From NCBI GenBank assembly GCA_946807835.1, contig OX327702.1, positions 18,910,001 through 18,974,000 on the forward strand: a stretch of DNA of 64,000 bases, written 5' to 3'. Positions 48,607 through 61,671 of the stretch are shown one piece after another; the stretch's first letter is position 1, and each line of letters starts with the position of its first letter. A program made the translations under genes and the position numbers. The notes under the pieces are model-generated. The model was not told the DNA's origin. It ran no database searches and worked only from the letters and a program-made list of their open reading frames with translations. The stretch is from Ailanthus altissimus (taxonomy: Eukaryota > Streptophyta > Magnoliopsida > Sapindales > Simaroubaceae).

Positions 48607-50890
48607 TGTTGAGTGTGCTATTTCATGGGTTTATGCATATGCTATGTGTTCATTACAATATAATTTATGTATCTCATAAATATATATTGTACAGCAGAAT
48701 TGAAAATATATTTTTTAATGCAATAAATATATATTAAAATTTAAGTTTTCATTGTACTAATGAGATTGAGAATCACTTTTGAAGCCTTTGAAAATTTTTT
48801 CAAACTTGAGCTCACCTTAAAGTGCTCTCCTTAACAATTCTAGATTCTAACTTGGTAGGCTTGGAATACTAAAATGATAGCTTTTATTTTGTAAGATTTT
48901 TCAAAACAACTCTTACTTTAGTCTCTTTCAATTTTGGGTGAGAAAATAGGACTTGAAAGAAAATAGCAACACTTACTTTTTCTCTTCTCAAACAAAAGTG
49001 GTCATTCTTCTCTATTGCAAAGATGATGAACAAAACTCTTTTGTCCACCTTTTACATCTCTAGGTATAACCCTTTAACATAAAAGATAAAAGTAAAAAAT
49101 TATATGTCTTATTTCCCTTTAATTGGACGAATACTTTTCCAAGCCTTTAATAAATTATCTCTTAAGCTTTTTATTATTTTAAGTTATCAAAAATACACTT
49201 GTCACAATCTTATACAATATATCATTTTTCATAAACAAAGCTTATCTAATAACCTTCATTAAAATAATAAGACCATTGTAAAAGAGACAAGTGTTTAAGG
49301 ACTTATTCAAAGTTTATCCAATAAGCTTTAATAAAATAATTAAGTTAATAAATAGTATCCAACACTTGTCACCATCCTACACCAATGCTTAACTATTAAA
49401 CATTTTTAAAATAATCAATTACATGACGAGGGTCTAACACTTGTACAAGTACTATTTAAAGTTTATTCTTTAAAGCTTAGTTATGTGTTAAATTCTAACA
49501 ATTAGAATTTGACACGTGTTCAATTTGAGAGGTCTCAAAATTGAGCTCTCTCTTCGGATCGAACTCTTTGACTGAGTGCATTATGTTCTTGAGAGTCCCA
49601 ATAACAAATTTTGTTCTCCTATAATCGCTTCTTGATTTAACTCTTCGATCGAGGACTCCACATCTCGAGAAGCCCCAAAATTAAACTCATCTACAATCTC
49701 TTTGGATTAAACTCTTTGAATGAGGACGTTACCCTAATGCTCAACGAGTACACTTCATATAGTGAGACTCTCTAGGTTCACGCCTAATTTTTCATAAATA
49801 ACTCCTCTATATATCTACAAACAATGCCCCACACAAGTTATGGATATTACAAAGCAACTCATTGAACCATACAAGTTGAGGTCATAACATACACGTATAA
49901 TCCCTCCGTCAACTATATCTTTGGAAGAGCAGAAACATAGATCTCTACCATCAAATTCCTATTTTCTTGATTGTAAACTTATCTCCAAATTCGTATTTCT
50001 GTAAATGATATCCGCAAACACTTTTACAATATCGTTTATTCCACGAAAAATTATTTTTTGAGTTTTGCTATTTATAACCATAAGACTTTCTGAAATATAA
50101 TCTTGGAGCATCAGGATATACAACACACCTATGTGAGTTGACAGATCCCATATCTATGCATACTAGACTCTATAAGCATCGTACCATAACCACGACATGC
50201 AATGGTCAGACCATAAAAGGTCTCTGACATTCGTGGAACTATAATATGGTGAATTACTCACATACCCACCGTAACGCTCAGGTCAAAGGACCATGAATAC
50301 TACTTAACTCTAGAAAACCTACTATTGACGGCTTCATGGGATGTCTATTAGAGGTCATCGTGAGTTCGTTCAGTACCCAGTCCTTACTAGATACCCGTAT
50401 GCCTATATGATCTTTTACTAAGCTCATGATCTGTTAAGAATAACCATCTAGACCATTCAGATATAAATATACACTGATCTATATAAAAAAGTTTCACTGA
50501 TAGGCCCACATCAGTAAAAATAGTTTAGGAACATAGTGTTTGAGAATATACTTGTATAATAATATTTTCTAATGCCATTTGCAACTCTTTGCAACTATGT
50601 CATTACTAGTATATTCTCAAGTTTTGTTTCATTTCAAACAAGGCTTTAACTCCTTAGATTTTGCTAACTCTTATAACACGCTAGCTCTTAGCATTTATAA
50701 CTATTAGCATCTGATCTAAACCCCTTTAAACCAGATCTAAAATCTTTTAGATTATATAATGTCTGAAACGTTACAAACATCTTACCATTTAATAAATATA
50801 ATTAGTAATTCATTGAAATATCAATTGTATAAATATTACAAAATAAATATTCATACAAAATGGGATAGCACATAAGCACAAATTCAAATA
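48607..50890 (-). mobile_element. Solo LTR, 2.28 kb, minus orientation, perfect target duplication
   Basis: AAATG flanks it exactly (48602-48606 and 50891-50895). On the minus strand it runs from TATTTGAATTTGTGCTTATG (TG mutated to TA) to AGCACACTCAACA. It is homologous to the LTRs at 4622-7218 (same orientation) and 51598-53751 (opposite), for example the block around 'aactctttgaatgagg...gtacacttcatatagtgagactc' near 49700-49770. No internal region adjoins it. Confidence 0.88.
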
Positions 50891-50895
50891 AAATG

Positions 50896-51592
50896 TACAT
50901 ATATTTAATGCAATGAATTATAGAAAAATGTGATTGGATATGAGTTTAAAGCTGCAAAAAAAAAAAAAAAATAGAACAATCACAAAGAAATGGGCATTCA
51001 ATGATACTGTATACTACTATATGCTTTGTATAAAACTATTCTTATTAGAATAGTTGTTTGCATGTCTATCATGTACGAGAAGGGACACGCGAATCACACA
51101 ACCTAGCACACGAAAATTTCTTGCACAACCTTTCTCTCACTAGGGAGAGTGCGCCATGAATTGCAAAATTGCAAAATCCTTGCAACCTTTCTACCTGTAT
51201 ACGGGAGAAGGCAGTGCATGAATTGCAAAATCCTTCTCGTGCAATAACAGTCGCGTGAAGCTATGAGATGTAAGTTTCATACGGTTTTAAAAAACCTCTA
51301 TTTAGGACCCTATTTTATAACTTTTTGATCTTTTCTTTTTGTTATTGTTATAGACATCATAGAACAAGAATCACTTATTATCTATTTTGGGAGAAAGTGA
51401 AAGAATTCAAGTGATGTTGATGAGAGATATATTAGGTACCAAAATATGAGTATTTTAATTACTTGAATTATTAACAAATTTTGAATATCATATGTGGTAC
51501 AATTAGAGTTGATTATGTTCAGTATAATATGACTATGAAATTCTCAGTTTAAGCAATAAGATTAAAGTTAAAACTAATAGAAATTTGATATA
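50896..51592. other. Spacer between two opposed solo LTRs
   Basis: It contains a degenerate tandem pair (about 51123-51180 and 51182-51245) sharing 'catgaattgcaaaat', 'ccttgcaacctttct' and 'gggaga'. This part is less AT-rich than the neighbourhood. No ORF is supported. Confidence 0.5.
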
Positions 51593-51597
51593 ATAAT

Positions 51598-53751
51598 TGT
51601 TGGGGTTGGTGCTTACGTGCCATCCCTGAATGTATATATACTTGTGTATTTATACAAGTGTACATTTTCACTAAATCACTAACACCCATTAATATGGTAC
51701 CATACAATGTAACGTTATAGACATTGTACAATCTGAAGGAGTTTTGAACAGATTTAAAAGAGTTTAGATAAAGGCCTATAGTTAACCATACTAAGAGATA
51801 TAAATGCTAAATGCTAGCATAAGTGTTAACTAGTTATAATACTCAGCGAAGATCCAAGAGTTGGAACCTTGTCTGTAATGGGACATAGACCTGAGAATAT
51901 ACTAGTAACTGCATAGTTGAAAGAGTTACAATCGGGTGCCAGAAAATGCAAGTTACGCAAGTATGTTTTCGAACTATTGTCCCTGATCTATTTCTGCTGA
52001 TGTGGGTCTATCGGTGGATACCTTTTATATAAATTAGCATATGTTGGATCTATAGGGTATAAATAGTCATTCCTAGCCGACTGTGAGTTTGGAGCTCGTA
52101 TTGGCATATTGGTATCCAGTTAGGACTGGATATGGGACAGACTCACATAGGGCCTCCGATAGACACCCTATGTAAGCCGTCAACGAAATGTTCTCTCGAG
52201 TTGAGTAGTATACGTGGTCTTTTGACCTGAGTGCCATGGTGGGCTTGTAAGTGACTCATCATACTTTGATTCCACTCATGTCACAGACCTTTTATAGTAT
52301 GATCGCTGGGTATGGTCTGATGCTTATGGAGTCTGGTGTGTGCAAATATGAGATCCATCAGCTCGCATAAGGAGTTTGATATCCAGATGCTTCGAGATTG
52401 TATCTTGAAAAATCTTATGGCCACAAGCATTAATCTCAGAAAAGAGTTCTGTCAGAGTGGAACAATATGAGAAAAGAGTTTGCACATATTATTCATTGAG
52501 ATACTAGTCTAGAGATAAGACATAGATGAGTACTAGGGGATTTGATGGTGATGATTTACATTCCCGCACATCCAGGATATCATGGTGAAAGAACTATACG
52601 TATGCGTTGTAACCTCAGCTTGTATGGTTCAACGCGCTGATTTGTAATATCCGTGACGTGTGCGTGAGGCATTGCTTACAGACTCATGGAATAGTTCTAT
52701 TTGACGAATCGGGCGTAGGACCTAGGGAGTCCCGCGATATGAAGTGTACTCGTTGTGCACTAGGGTAACGTGCCGGATTAAAGTGTTTAATTAAGCACTA
52801 CTACGGGAATGCATGCGTGTTTGTATTTACGTGTTAAACAAAAATTAGTCAATAATTGTTATTTACTAATTATATAATGACACGTGGCGTATTGTGGACC
52901 CTCGGTTGAGTTTACCCAAGTGTGAGATATGGTAGGACCCACTAAGAGTAGACTTGGTAACTATTTATGAGCGGTAAATGGTCATTTGCCACATTGATTA
53001 TTTAATTATTAAATAATAAATAAAATATTATATTATATATTATTATATTAAATAATACAATTTAGTTGGCATTCACTTTACATATTTTATTATTATTTAA
53101 TATAATAATATTACTTTTTTATAAAAGTGTTTTTGTTTAATATTATAATATATAATATTATTATTTTAATTATGTGAGATATATAATGTGTGTGAAATGT
53201 CTGTTTTAAGGTGTGTGTGTGTGTATTTTGATGGGAACTGTAGTAATTTTGGCTAAGAGAAAAGAAGAAAATGGAGAAGAGAAAAAGGAGAAAAAATGGT
53301 CGAAAGGAAGGAGAAAAAAAAAAGGAAAAAATGAAATTGTTTCATTTTTTTCTATGGTTTCAATTGAAGCAATGGTAGATTGCTTCAAATTCTTCATTTC
53401 TTATCCTTTTAGAGAAAATGATGTATACACATACCCGGCCATTTTTGGGATTAAAAGTTAATCCCGTGCTGGATATCGAGCTGCTGTTCTAGCTCACCAA
53501 GTCCACCGTGTTGGTGACTAGAACTGCCCGCGAGTTGGTATCCATGCGGACTTCGAAGAAATACGTGTATAACGTTACACGTTAAGGTGAGTTCTCAACC
53601 TTTACTAATATATTAATGTGATTAATATATTTATTTATTGTGTTTATTGTATAATTTACGCTTTCGCCGCGTTAAATTCGTATGTGATACGTATTTAAGG
53701 CAATAGACACAATTGCACATACATACACCCACATGTATTAGATCCCCAACA
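51598..53751 (+). mobile_element. Solo LTR, 2.15 kb, plus orientation, perfect target duplication
   Basis: It starts TGTTGGGGTTGGTGC and ends AGATCCCCAACA, with matching terminal inverted bases TGTTGGGG/CCCCAACA. ATAAT flanks it on both sides (51593-51597, 53752-53756). This is the most complete copy of the window's commonest LTR family. It carries a (TG)n tract near 53210-53224. The open stretch at 53213-53461 is a low-complexity Lys/Glu run, not a gene. Confidence 0.92.
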
Positions 53752-53756
53752 ATAAT

Positions 53757-56273
53757 AATTTGTAGTTCTTTATAAGAATTAATAATAGAGTTGTCACATA
53801 TGTATGTGTATAATGAATCTTATAACTCCTATATATGCCTACCAAGAACCAGCAATCCTACTATAGCCACTTGATATAGGTAAACAGTAGTAAACAAGCC
53901 CTAATATTATGTGTTCCACCAACCTTATAATTCATTATCATTATTTTCATATAAGAGACAATAACGACCCAAATATCACATTTCTTATTTTTAAAACTAA
54001 ATTAATAAATTACAAGTAATGAACATTATGGTAGTAAAGTATTTGGAGGAGAACATTGGTTACACAAAATAGGCTCAATTAGTGGGTCCATTAAGAAGAT
54101 ATGACATCATAACCACTAATATTGCAAAGATCATTAATATAATTACAAAGGATTCACGACCCTTTTATGTAACAACTTTAGTTAAGTGGGTAAATAAGTT
54201 AATGCAAAATTAGTTTTATATTAGACAAGAGGCAGTTCGAATATGACTTATTTCTAATGACTTATGAAAACAACAAGGCTTGAAAGCACAATGATAAATC
54301 TATGTGAATGACAATTCATTCAGACTACAATTCAAGACTTGTAGTAAAGGATAGGAGAAGAAATGCAATAATGGACATCATTGCAAATATATGCAATTTT
54401 TAGAAGTTTAACTTTCATTAATTGCCTTATGCTTATGTTATAGTATACAGACAGACCATGTTATAATATTATGGTCTTTATTTGCTTTATTACTTGTTCA
54501 AAAGCTTAATTCATGCATATAGGTAATCAATTAATCCCATAAGCCATATGTCAGATTGGATAATTTTGGATGAGTTGTGAAATATTGATATTTAGCCTTC
54601 TATAGCACGTCAATTATTAAGGTAGTGTAAGAAGAAGCATATTCTATTGCATGGAGAGGAACTAACAAGAATATATGTAGTTTTTATAAACAATTCGGAC
54701 ACAATCGCCAGACTTATTAGTAAGATGGAAATTTAGCCTAGATTTGAACTCGAATTCGAAAAAATTCAGATTCAGAAAAAACCCAAAATAATTTGGGTTT
54801 TATTTTTGGATTCAAGCTTTATTTTTTATGTGAAATTTTGATCCAAGCTGAATTTGGGCTTTTTTCGAATTCGAGTAAACTCGGGTTTTGTCTAAATTAA
54901 TTCTTAATATTTAATATATATACATATATTTTCTTTAAAAAAATATGTTTATTCATTTATTTTGTCACCCTTTAGTAATATATTGATCATACTTAGGGGT
55001 GGCAGAATTCTACATGATCAATCTTATCTATTGAAACAACTTTTTTTATATTCTATTACATCTATTATAGGACCTCTTCTTTATCATGTTTCATCTGCTG
55101 CATAATCTTAATCTGTAAGTATCTCTCTAATAAGAATAATATTAATATTTAATGATGTGTTTTGTTCAAACAATACATAAACAACTAAATTCATGTCATT
55201 TACGTGTAAATAAATATCATGTTATAGTTAACAATAAAAGAATTTTATTTCCAAACATTGTATTGTTGCTCCACATACTTGAGAGGCCTCTAAATCATGG
55301 CTAGACTCCATAACCATGTCATCCCCGACGTTAGTAACATAGATATTAACTTCAATATAGTTCAATTTAAGGTCTTCTATATAGCTTTCTGTCAGATACT
55401 TTAAATCATTTAATATCAAAATAAAGTTCTCCCTCTTTATATGTTCTTTTAGTGATAATTTTTGTGGACCTCCAAAATATATTTATATATCAATGTTAAC
55501 TAACAAAAAATATGTAAGCTAAATAAAGTATATGCCAAGGTCATAATATGTAACAAAAGCTAACAATTTTATAATTGAAAACTCATTAACAACATCTTTG
55601 TGCAGTTGAATCCTCTTTGACTACCAATTTAGCATGCACAGGAAATGATTTACAATTTGATGTGCAAACTTTTACCATATACTATGATTGCCTTGTCCAT
55701 CCAAATATGAGATAATATAAATATTAATAAGTTCACTTTAATAAAGAAAAGTTGTACACTTTGTTTTAGAAAAAAAGGAATTGACAAAATAACACAATTA
55801 CAAGGCGTACGAAAATTCATATACCTTATATCCTTATGGCTGGTGTCCTTATTATGGGCTTTATTTATTTTTTAACTTTCACTAACTTCTTATCTCAAGT
55901 AATATTTAATGAGTCATAATTACCTTTTATACAATATTGCCCCATAAGTACTTAATAAACTTATTGAGATCATCCACTATACTAAGCACAAATTGTTAAA
56001 TGTCTATAAGCTCGTCACATGACATCAAAATACGAAGAAAAAAAGTAAAACAAAGATAATTTCATCACATCTTTATCATTTATTATATTTAGTTTGCACT
56101 TGCCTAAATGGAAATTCATGAACCAAAACAAATCTCTCTTTACATATTGCCCTAAATAGTTTTATTTAAGTAGGTCTCAAAAACCTACTTAGCAAAATTT
56201 GAAGAAAATAAATGCCTAAATTAAGGTTAAGTTACTTATCCACAATATCAATAAAAACTTGAACACTACAATC
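53757..56273. other. Probable degraded element interior and spacer
   Basis: No gag or pol motif was recognised. Bases 54740-54900 contain many imperfect 'gaattcga' and 'aatttgggctt' words facing both ways. As the LTR at 56296 is minus-oriented with its primer site at its left edge, its element's interior should have extended into this stretch. Confidence 0.4.
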
Positions 56274-56295
56274 CTTGGTGGCGACGCCAAAAACT
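56274..56295 (-). other. Primer-binding site of a Ty3/gypsy LTR
   Basis: On the minus strand GTTTTTGGCGTCGCCACC follows the LTR end. Many plant gypsy elements have TTTTTGGCGCCGTTGCCG at this position, so the site is recognisable though changed. Confidence 0.6.
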
Positions 56296-57745
56296 TGTTC
56301 ATTGACTTGCGCATATACAAAAACCTCAAGCGCACGGGTTATGATCAAGTAATAAAATGATAAATAGAGTATCATCCCACGAGGATTATTCTTTTAAATT
56401 TATGCTAAATACTATGAGTTGTCACAACTTAATTTTATCTAGGCTACTTTAATTTTAAATTAATTGTGAGAAATAAAGGAAAGTAAACTAATAAAACTAA
56501 CATAAGAGATAAAAAAATCAATAATTAAAATTGATAATTTATGGAAATGGGGATTTTATAATAAAAGAGATCATAAGGTCTTGATTTCATTATATTCTTC
56601 CTATGCTCTTCCTATTTAGTAATTATTAGTAAATTTTATTCAATTCATTAATCAAGAGATTAAAATTAATCTTATTAACTTTCCTGACGTGTTAAATGAG
56701 ATCCTACTCATACATATTCAATTTGATATCTTTATCTATCTTGTCTATGTATACATTTATTAAGTAGCCTTTATACTGATTACCAAAGTGTTATCACCCT
56801 CCCATAATCAATAAAAACTAAGGTTATGTTTCTCAAATTTAATAAATGAGTTAATCTCTCATGAGAATTAAAACCCATATATCTAAATCAACTAATTCAT
56901 TTCTCAATTAATTAAAAGCATTAAGCATAAAGAAACACAAATAAATTAAACTGAACTTTGTTAACAATTAACTAAATATTGCAAACATAGTGTAACTAGA
57001 GCTACATCAATCCCTAGAATAAAAATCTAGCCAAACAAAAATATACCTATGACTAAAATCATTAAGAATTTCACAAATGCAAACATGTTTAAACTAATAT
57101 CTACAAATAAAAATATCAATCAATAAAGAGAAAAAGAGAAAGAGAAAGAAAATATGATGGAGATAGTCTTCAAGGCTTCCTTCCTTCAAAAATCTTCAAG
57201 CGCTTTCATCCTTCAAGTCTCTCTATATCTAAATTTGTTTTCCTCTCTCTCTCTCTCTTTATCCAATTTTGTTGTCTTTTTTAATCATTTGAATTATGGC
57301 TTTTGTGTTTTTATTTATAGGCTTCAATTAGGTCAAATATTCAAAGCACATAAAACTAGGTTTCATATTTGTCTAGCAGTGATGCAGCTTGGAGAGACTG
57401 GGGCTGGGGCCTAGGCTTGAATCGTGTTAGGGCCACGGCCTAGGAAGATTGGTTCTGTGGCTCAGAGCCTCTAGTCAAGTTGGCACTGTGACTTGGCTGC
57501 GGCTTGTAGGTGCTAACTTGTTTTCCAATTCTTACTTCAGTGTGCAACTTTAGGTCTTAGCTGTGAGTTGAGTTTGTGAAAGATCGTTTTTTCCCTTTTT
57601 TCTTCATTTTTTTCTCTTTTTGTTACATTATTTTGTTGAAACCTATAAAATAACAATAACATGCATGAAAACCCACATAGTTATACTTATTTTGAGCAAT
57701 TAGCAAGTCAAAAGTCAAAATAATATATATAAAATGTACTCATCA
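56296..57745 (-). repeat. Ty3/gypsy-type LTR, 1450 bp
   Basis: On the minus strand it starts TGATGAGTACATTTT (57745) and ends GTCAATGAACA beside the primer site. A TATA-like CCTATAAATAAAA on the minus strand is near 57325-57310. A GC-rich patch ('gggctggggcctagg') lies at 57390-57500. The terminal 140 bp recur at 20990-21130. A related LTR is at 61672-63058. The 86-codon open stretch 57154-57414 is LTR sequence, not a gene. The other LTR of this element is not in the window. Confidence 0.7.
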
Positions 57746-58225
57746 ATGAACAAGAAGCAACCTTTTAAAATTCCAACAAATAATCTTTACTCTGCCCACC
57801 ACGAAGGCTTTAAGCAAGGTAAAGCCATTATGCATCTATCTTGCTGCAACAACTAAAGATGACAATAATAAACAAGAGCATCTTATCTATTATGTTAATC
57901 GATAATTATTTGAGGTAGAAACCATATATTTTAGGCTTGATCACATTTGTTTTGAATCAATATATGCTTTATAATGGCTAAGACATTATTTCTTGGCATA
58001 TTTACTTCTTTTTACTATAAATACTAACATTTGATTACTTTTGACAATGACTAATGCTGTCTTGTAAGCTGGTATGATGATTGTTGATAATCATAGAATT
58101 CGACAGCATTTGTGTGGTTCCAAGTGTAATTAAAGGTCAAGTTATAATTGTCATAATAGTGATATTTTCCATAAATTAAGAGGATCCATTATCAAAAGAG
58201 ATACTAAAGGCTTTAACTGAATAAA
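57746..58225. other. Spacer before gypsy pol remains
   Basis: AT-rich with no recognisable motif. Given the plus-strand RNase H that follows at 58231, it may be an unrecognisable reverse transcriptase tail. Confidence 0.35.
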
Positions 58226-59575
58226 CATGTGCCATGGATGAAGAGAAATATTGGTATGAACTTTATTTTGATGGCTTAACCTAATAATATAGTAGGTACG
58301 AGAAAGTAATCATATGCATACTCGTTACCTTGAGGATAGGTGTCAAAAATTTAAAAATTGATTGAGGACTCTAATATAGTAGTCCGACGAATCAAAGTTG
58401 AGTTTGCTATACGAGAGCCATCTTTTTTATGCCATATAGAACCATGGTTCAATAAGTAGTAGTCACATTCAAGGAAGCCAAGATAGAACATACCTTACAA
58501 ACAAAGAACAAGAATGTGGATGCATTAGCCGCTTTGTGGGCTAAGATGGACATGGGTGAGGAATTAGTAAACATCTTAGTCAGTAAGTGCAGCAAATTTG
58601 TTGTTTTGTAAAGAAAAAAAGCTAGACATAAAGTAGGTGTAGCAAATTACTAGCAAGAATGTATTAAGTGCTACAAGATCTAAAAGAAATTCCCTTATCT
58701 CAAAACCTTTAAGAACTATACTTGCTTATGGATAATCTCTACAAATGATTTCCTAAAGGAATTCTCATGCAGTCATCCATGAGAAAGAAAGGGAACAATT
58801 ATTGAAAGATATCTATAAATATATTTATGGTACAGAATGCACAACCAACCTAAATAGAATAGCTTAAAGAGTTGGATACAACTAGCCCAAGGTATAGAAT
58901 TAAGTTCATGCCATATAGGATAAATGTTTAGACTGGCAAGCCATAATTCTTAATAAAGAGTCATTCATGACTATAGCTAAAGAGGATTGATGAATACCTT
59001 ATATAGAATACCTTCTAAAGGAAACATTGCCTCTCAATCCAGAGATGCTTATAAGCTCAAATAGATTACCAAGTGGTATTTTAAAGGAAAGTAAGATCCT
59101 CTTCCGTAAAAGCTTCAAAGAAGATCCCTTTAGGTGTTTATACTTTATAGAAGCATAGAATGTGCTACATAAGACCCACACTAGAAAGTGTAAAGAATAT
59201 ATACACAAGTAAAAGTTGTATTACCGCATACTTGAACTTGGCTTATATTTGTTTAACATGCATAATGATTCCAAAGAATTTATTAAGAAATGCTATATAT
59301 GTTAGATCCATGCTAATCTATAACATCAACACTCCATAGCCTTATCAGATAAGAAAAACCCTAAACCATTCCACATATGGGGGCTAGATCTAGTTGGTTT
59401 AATTCAACACCTCCTAAAGGGTACATTTGCATACTCAGGGCTATAGACTACTTCTCTTGTAGTTGTAGTTATGGGCACTTTTATGGTTATAAAGAGACTT
59501 ATACAAAGACATTGTTCTCTATTGGCATTGGGATCATCTCTTTTAGGCAGGTTAAGTCTTGTAAACTATCATAAG
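58226..59575 (+). pseudogene. Ty3/gypsy RNase H-integrase remnant
   Basis: RNase H is recognised by WYELYFDG (58251-58274) and by EHTLQTKNKNVDALAALW near 58485-58540, which matches the family's end (ADALATLAS). The integrase zinc finger keeps CYIC, stop, IHANL (59291-59320). PFHIWGLDLVGLI (59367-59405) is the start of the integrase catalytic core, followed in a shifted frame by PPKGYICILRAIDYFS (59408-59455). Several stops and shifts separate the blocks. Orientation is opposite to the gypsy LTR at 56296, so they need not be one element. Confidence 0.85.
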
Positions 59576-60299
59576 TGGAAGATGATGCTCTCTTTGAGTG
59601 TTTACTTTTAGAAATAAAGGCGTTCTAGCCACCTCAAGTGTGTTGATCCTTGGACTTGGTTTAAAATAATATTAATGGAATCCTTAAGGTGAGTTGCTTG
59701 AGATGGGGACATAGGATGTGTGGAAAACTAAACCACATAAATATTCGACATCCATTTTTGTTTTATCTTTACTCTTTTATTTATTGTATCTATATTGTGT
59801 TGCTTTAATTGATTTATATTTTGTATACACATATACTTGTGATGCCCAATCCTTCTCTTTGTAGTTTCCTAAACCTAAATTTCATTTAGTATGTCTAGTT
59901 CCTTTTTAAAGACCTAACCATCTTAGGGTGATCCATGGTAACTCTTAGCAGATCTAACATGTATGAGAGACAATCTACCATTAGACTTGCATTCTTTGAC
60001 CAAACTGACTATAACTATTAAAAAGTTAGGATGATACTTTATCTTTAATTCATTAGTTATGAACTATGGATAGTTATTGAGAATTGTCCATAAGTTCTTA
60101 CAAAAATAAATGATGATATAAATAAGGTCCCCAAACTGCAAAGTAGGTGGGATGCTACCAATAAAGAAAACCTTACCTTAAATACCAAAGCTATGAACCA
60201 AAATTTATATGTCATAAGTAGAAAAGAAATCAATAGAATTTTCGAGTTCAACATTAGAAGTTGTTTATGAGGGGACTAACCAAATCCAAGAATCTAATA
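59576..60299. other. Spacer between gypsy and copia remains
   Basis: No recognisable motif. AT-rich with short open stretches only. Confidence 0.4.
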
Positions 60300-61640
60300 T
60301 TAGTAAGCTTACTAAGGAGTATGAACTCTTTAAGATGGAATCATGTATGCTACTACTATCATTAACCAACTTAGCTCTTTCATAAAAATTAACTCCATGA
60401 GTGAGCAAGTTAAGAAAATTCTTAAGTCACTACCTAAAGAATTGAAGGAGAAAAGAACATCCATCAAAGAAGCTAATGGCCTTAAAAAATGTTCTTTTGA
60501 CGATCTTATTGGAAAGTTCACGGTTTATGAAATTAAATTAAAGGATAATGTAAGAGAGAAAACATCATAAAGAAAGAATATTGCTTTCAAAACCTTCATA
60601 AACAAAGAAGTTAATGATGATAAGAGTAAAGATGAAAGTGATGAAGGAGATGTTTTGATACTTATAAGAAGTTCAAGAAGTTTCTTAAGTTTAAAAGGAC
60701 AAATGAAAAAAACAAATGAGAAGATGTGAAAAAAAGGAGTAGCAAAACTTAGAAGAAAAAAAGGAAATCATATAATATACTTTGAATGCAAGAAGTTCAG
60801 ACACAAGATTCGCAGATGTCCTCTTATCAAGAATGAAAGGGGAGAGAAGAAAATAATGAATGCCACATACAATATTTATGATAATCACTTATAGGATAAA
60901 TAAGAATATGAGATCTTAAATCTTGCACCCATAGCCATAAGAGATGACGAGGTTGATGAGGTATGTGAACAACATTCATTTGATGAGTTGTATAATGCTT
61001 TTTCAAGAATTACTTGATGACATGACTAAGCTTACATCTAGAAAAATTTCACTCAAAAAGAAAATTTCTGCTCTTTCTAATAGAGTTGAAAAACTTTAAA
61101 AAGAAAATGATGTGTTAAAAAGTGAAAATCTTTTATTAGAGGAAAAATAATTACTTTGAAAATAAAAAGAAAATTCTTGAAAAATAACTTAAAATGTCTA
61201 AAGCATGTATCTAAGACTTAAATGAGAACACCAAGATGAATGAGTTAATTTTAAAAAATGAAACCGCTAAAAAGGAAACTCATTGATTTATAAAAGATTG
61301 TTATAAAATTCCTAAATGGCTAAACGAAATTTGAAAATTTTCTTGGTTTTACAAAAATTATGTGTTTGACAATGGAGGTTTAGGATACAAACCATTCCTT
61401 AAGCCAGAACCTTTCAAAAATTATTTTGTAATGTTAACTTTTATAAATAACCTAATTCAGTTTGTCATTATTGCAATGAAATAGTCATTATATTTGCAAT
61501 TGTCATTGTCCTTTTAAAAAACTTAGAATGAAAAAAGTTTGGAAGGAACCATTACTAACATTTAATAAAATTGGCCCCCTTTCTTAGGTTGCCTAAACCT
61601 AGATTTCAAAGTTCTCTGGCCCATAGCTTGTAAGGTAGTT
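60300..61640 (+). pseudogene. Ty1/copia gag remnant (SIRE-like)
   Basis: An open stretch at 60343-60570 reads like the plant copia gag core: EQVKKILKSLPKELKEKRTS, then EANGLKKCSFDDLIGKFTVYE. A zinc knuckle follows at 60777-60821 (YFECKKFRHKIRRCP, first Cys lost). Next come a coiled-coil part (LTSRKISLKKKISALSNRVEK near 61032-61095) and the long C-terminal extension (DNGGLGYKPFLKPEPFKNYF, about 61369-61430), ending LPKPRFQSSLAHSL near 61590-61630. Order and extension are those of SIRE-type elements. Many stops are present. No integrase or RT follows, because the LTR at 61672 and later DNA replace it. Confidence 0.85.
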
Positions 61641-61671
61641 CCGAGGCCCATTCTTGATTTTATTGTATATT

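Noticed and set aside
53206..53461. Open stretches on both strands near 53.2-53.4 kb
   Set aside because: These are low-complexity Lys/Glu and Phe/Ser runs of a purine-rich stretch within the solo LTR.
57154..57414. An 86-residue protein gene with hydrophobic segments
   Set aside because: It lies wholly inside a minus-strand gypsy LTR, over its promoter and leader, and includes a (CT)n run.
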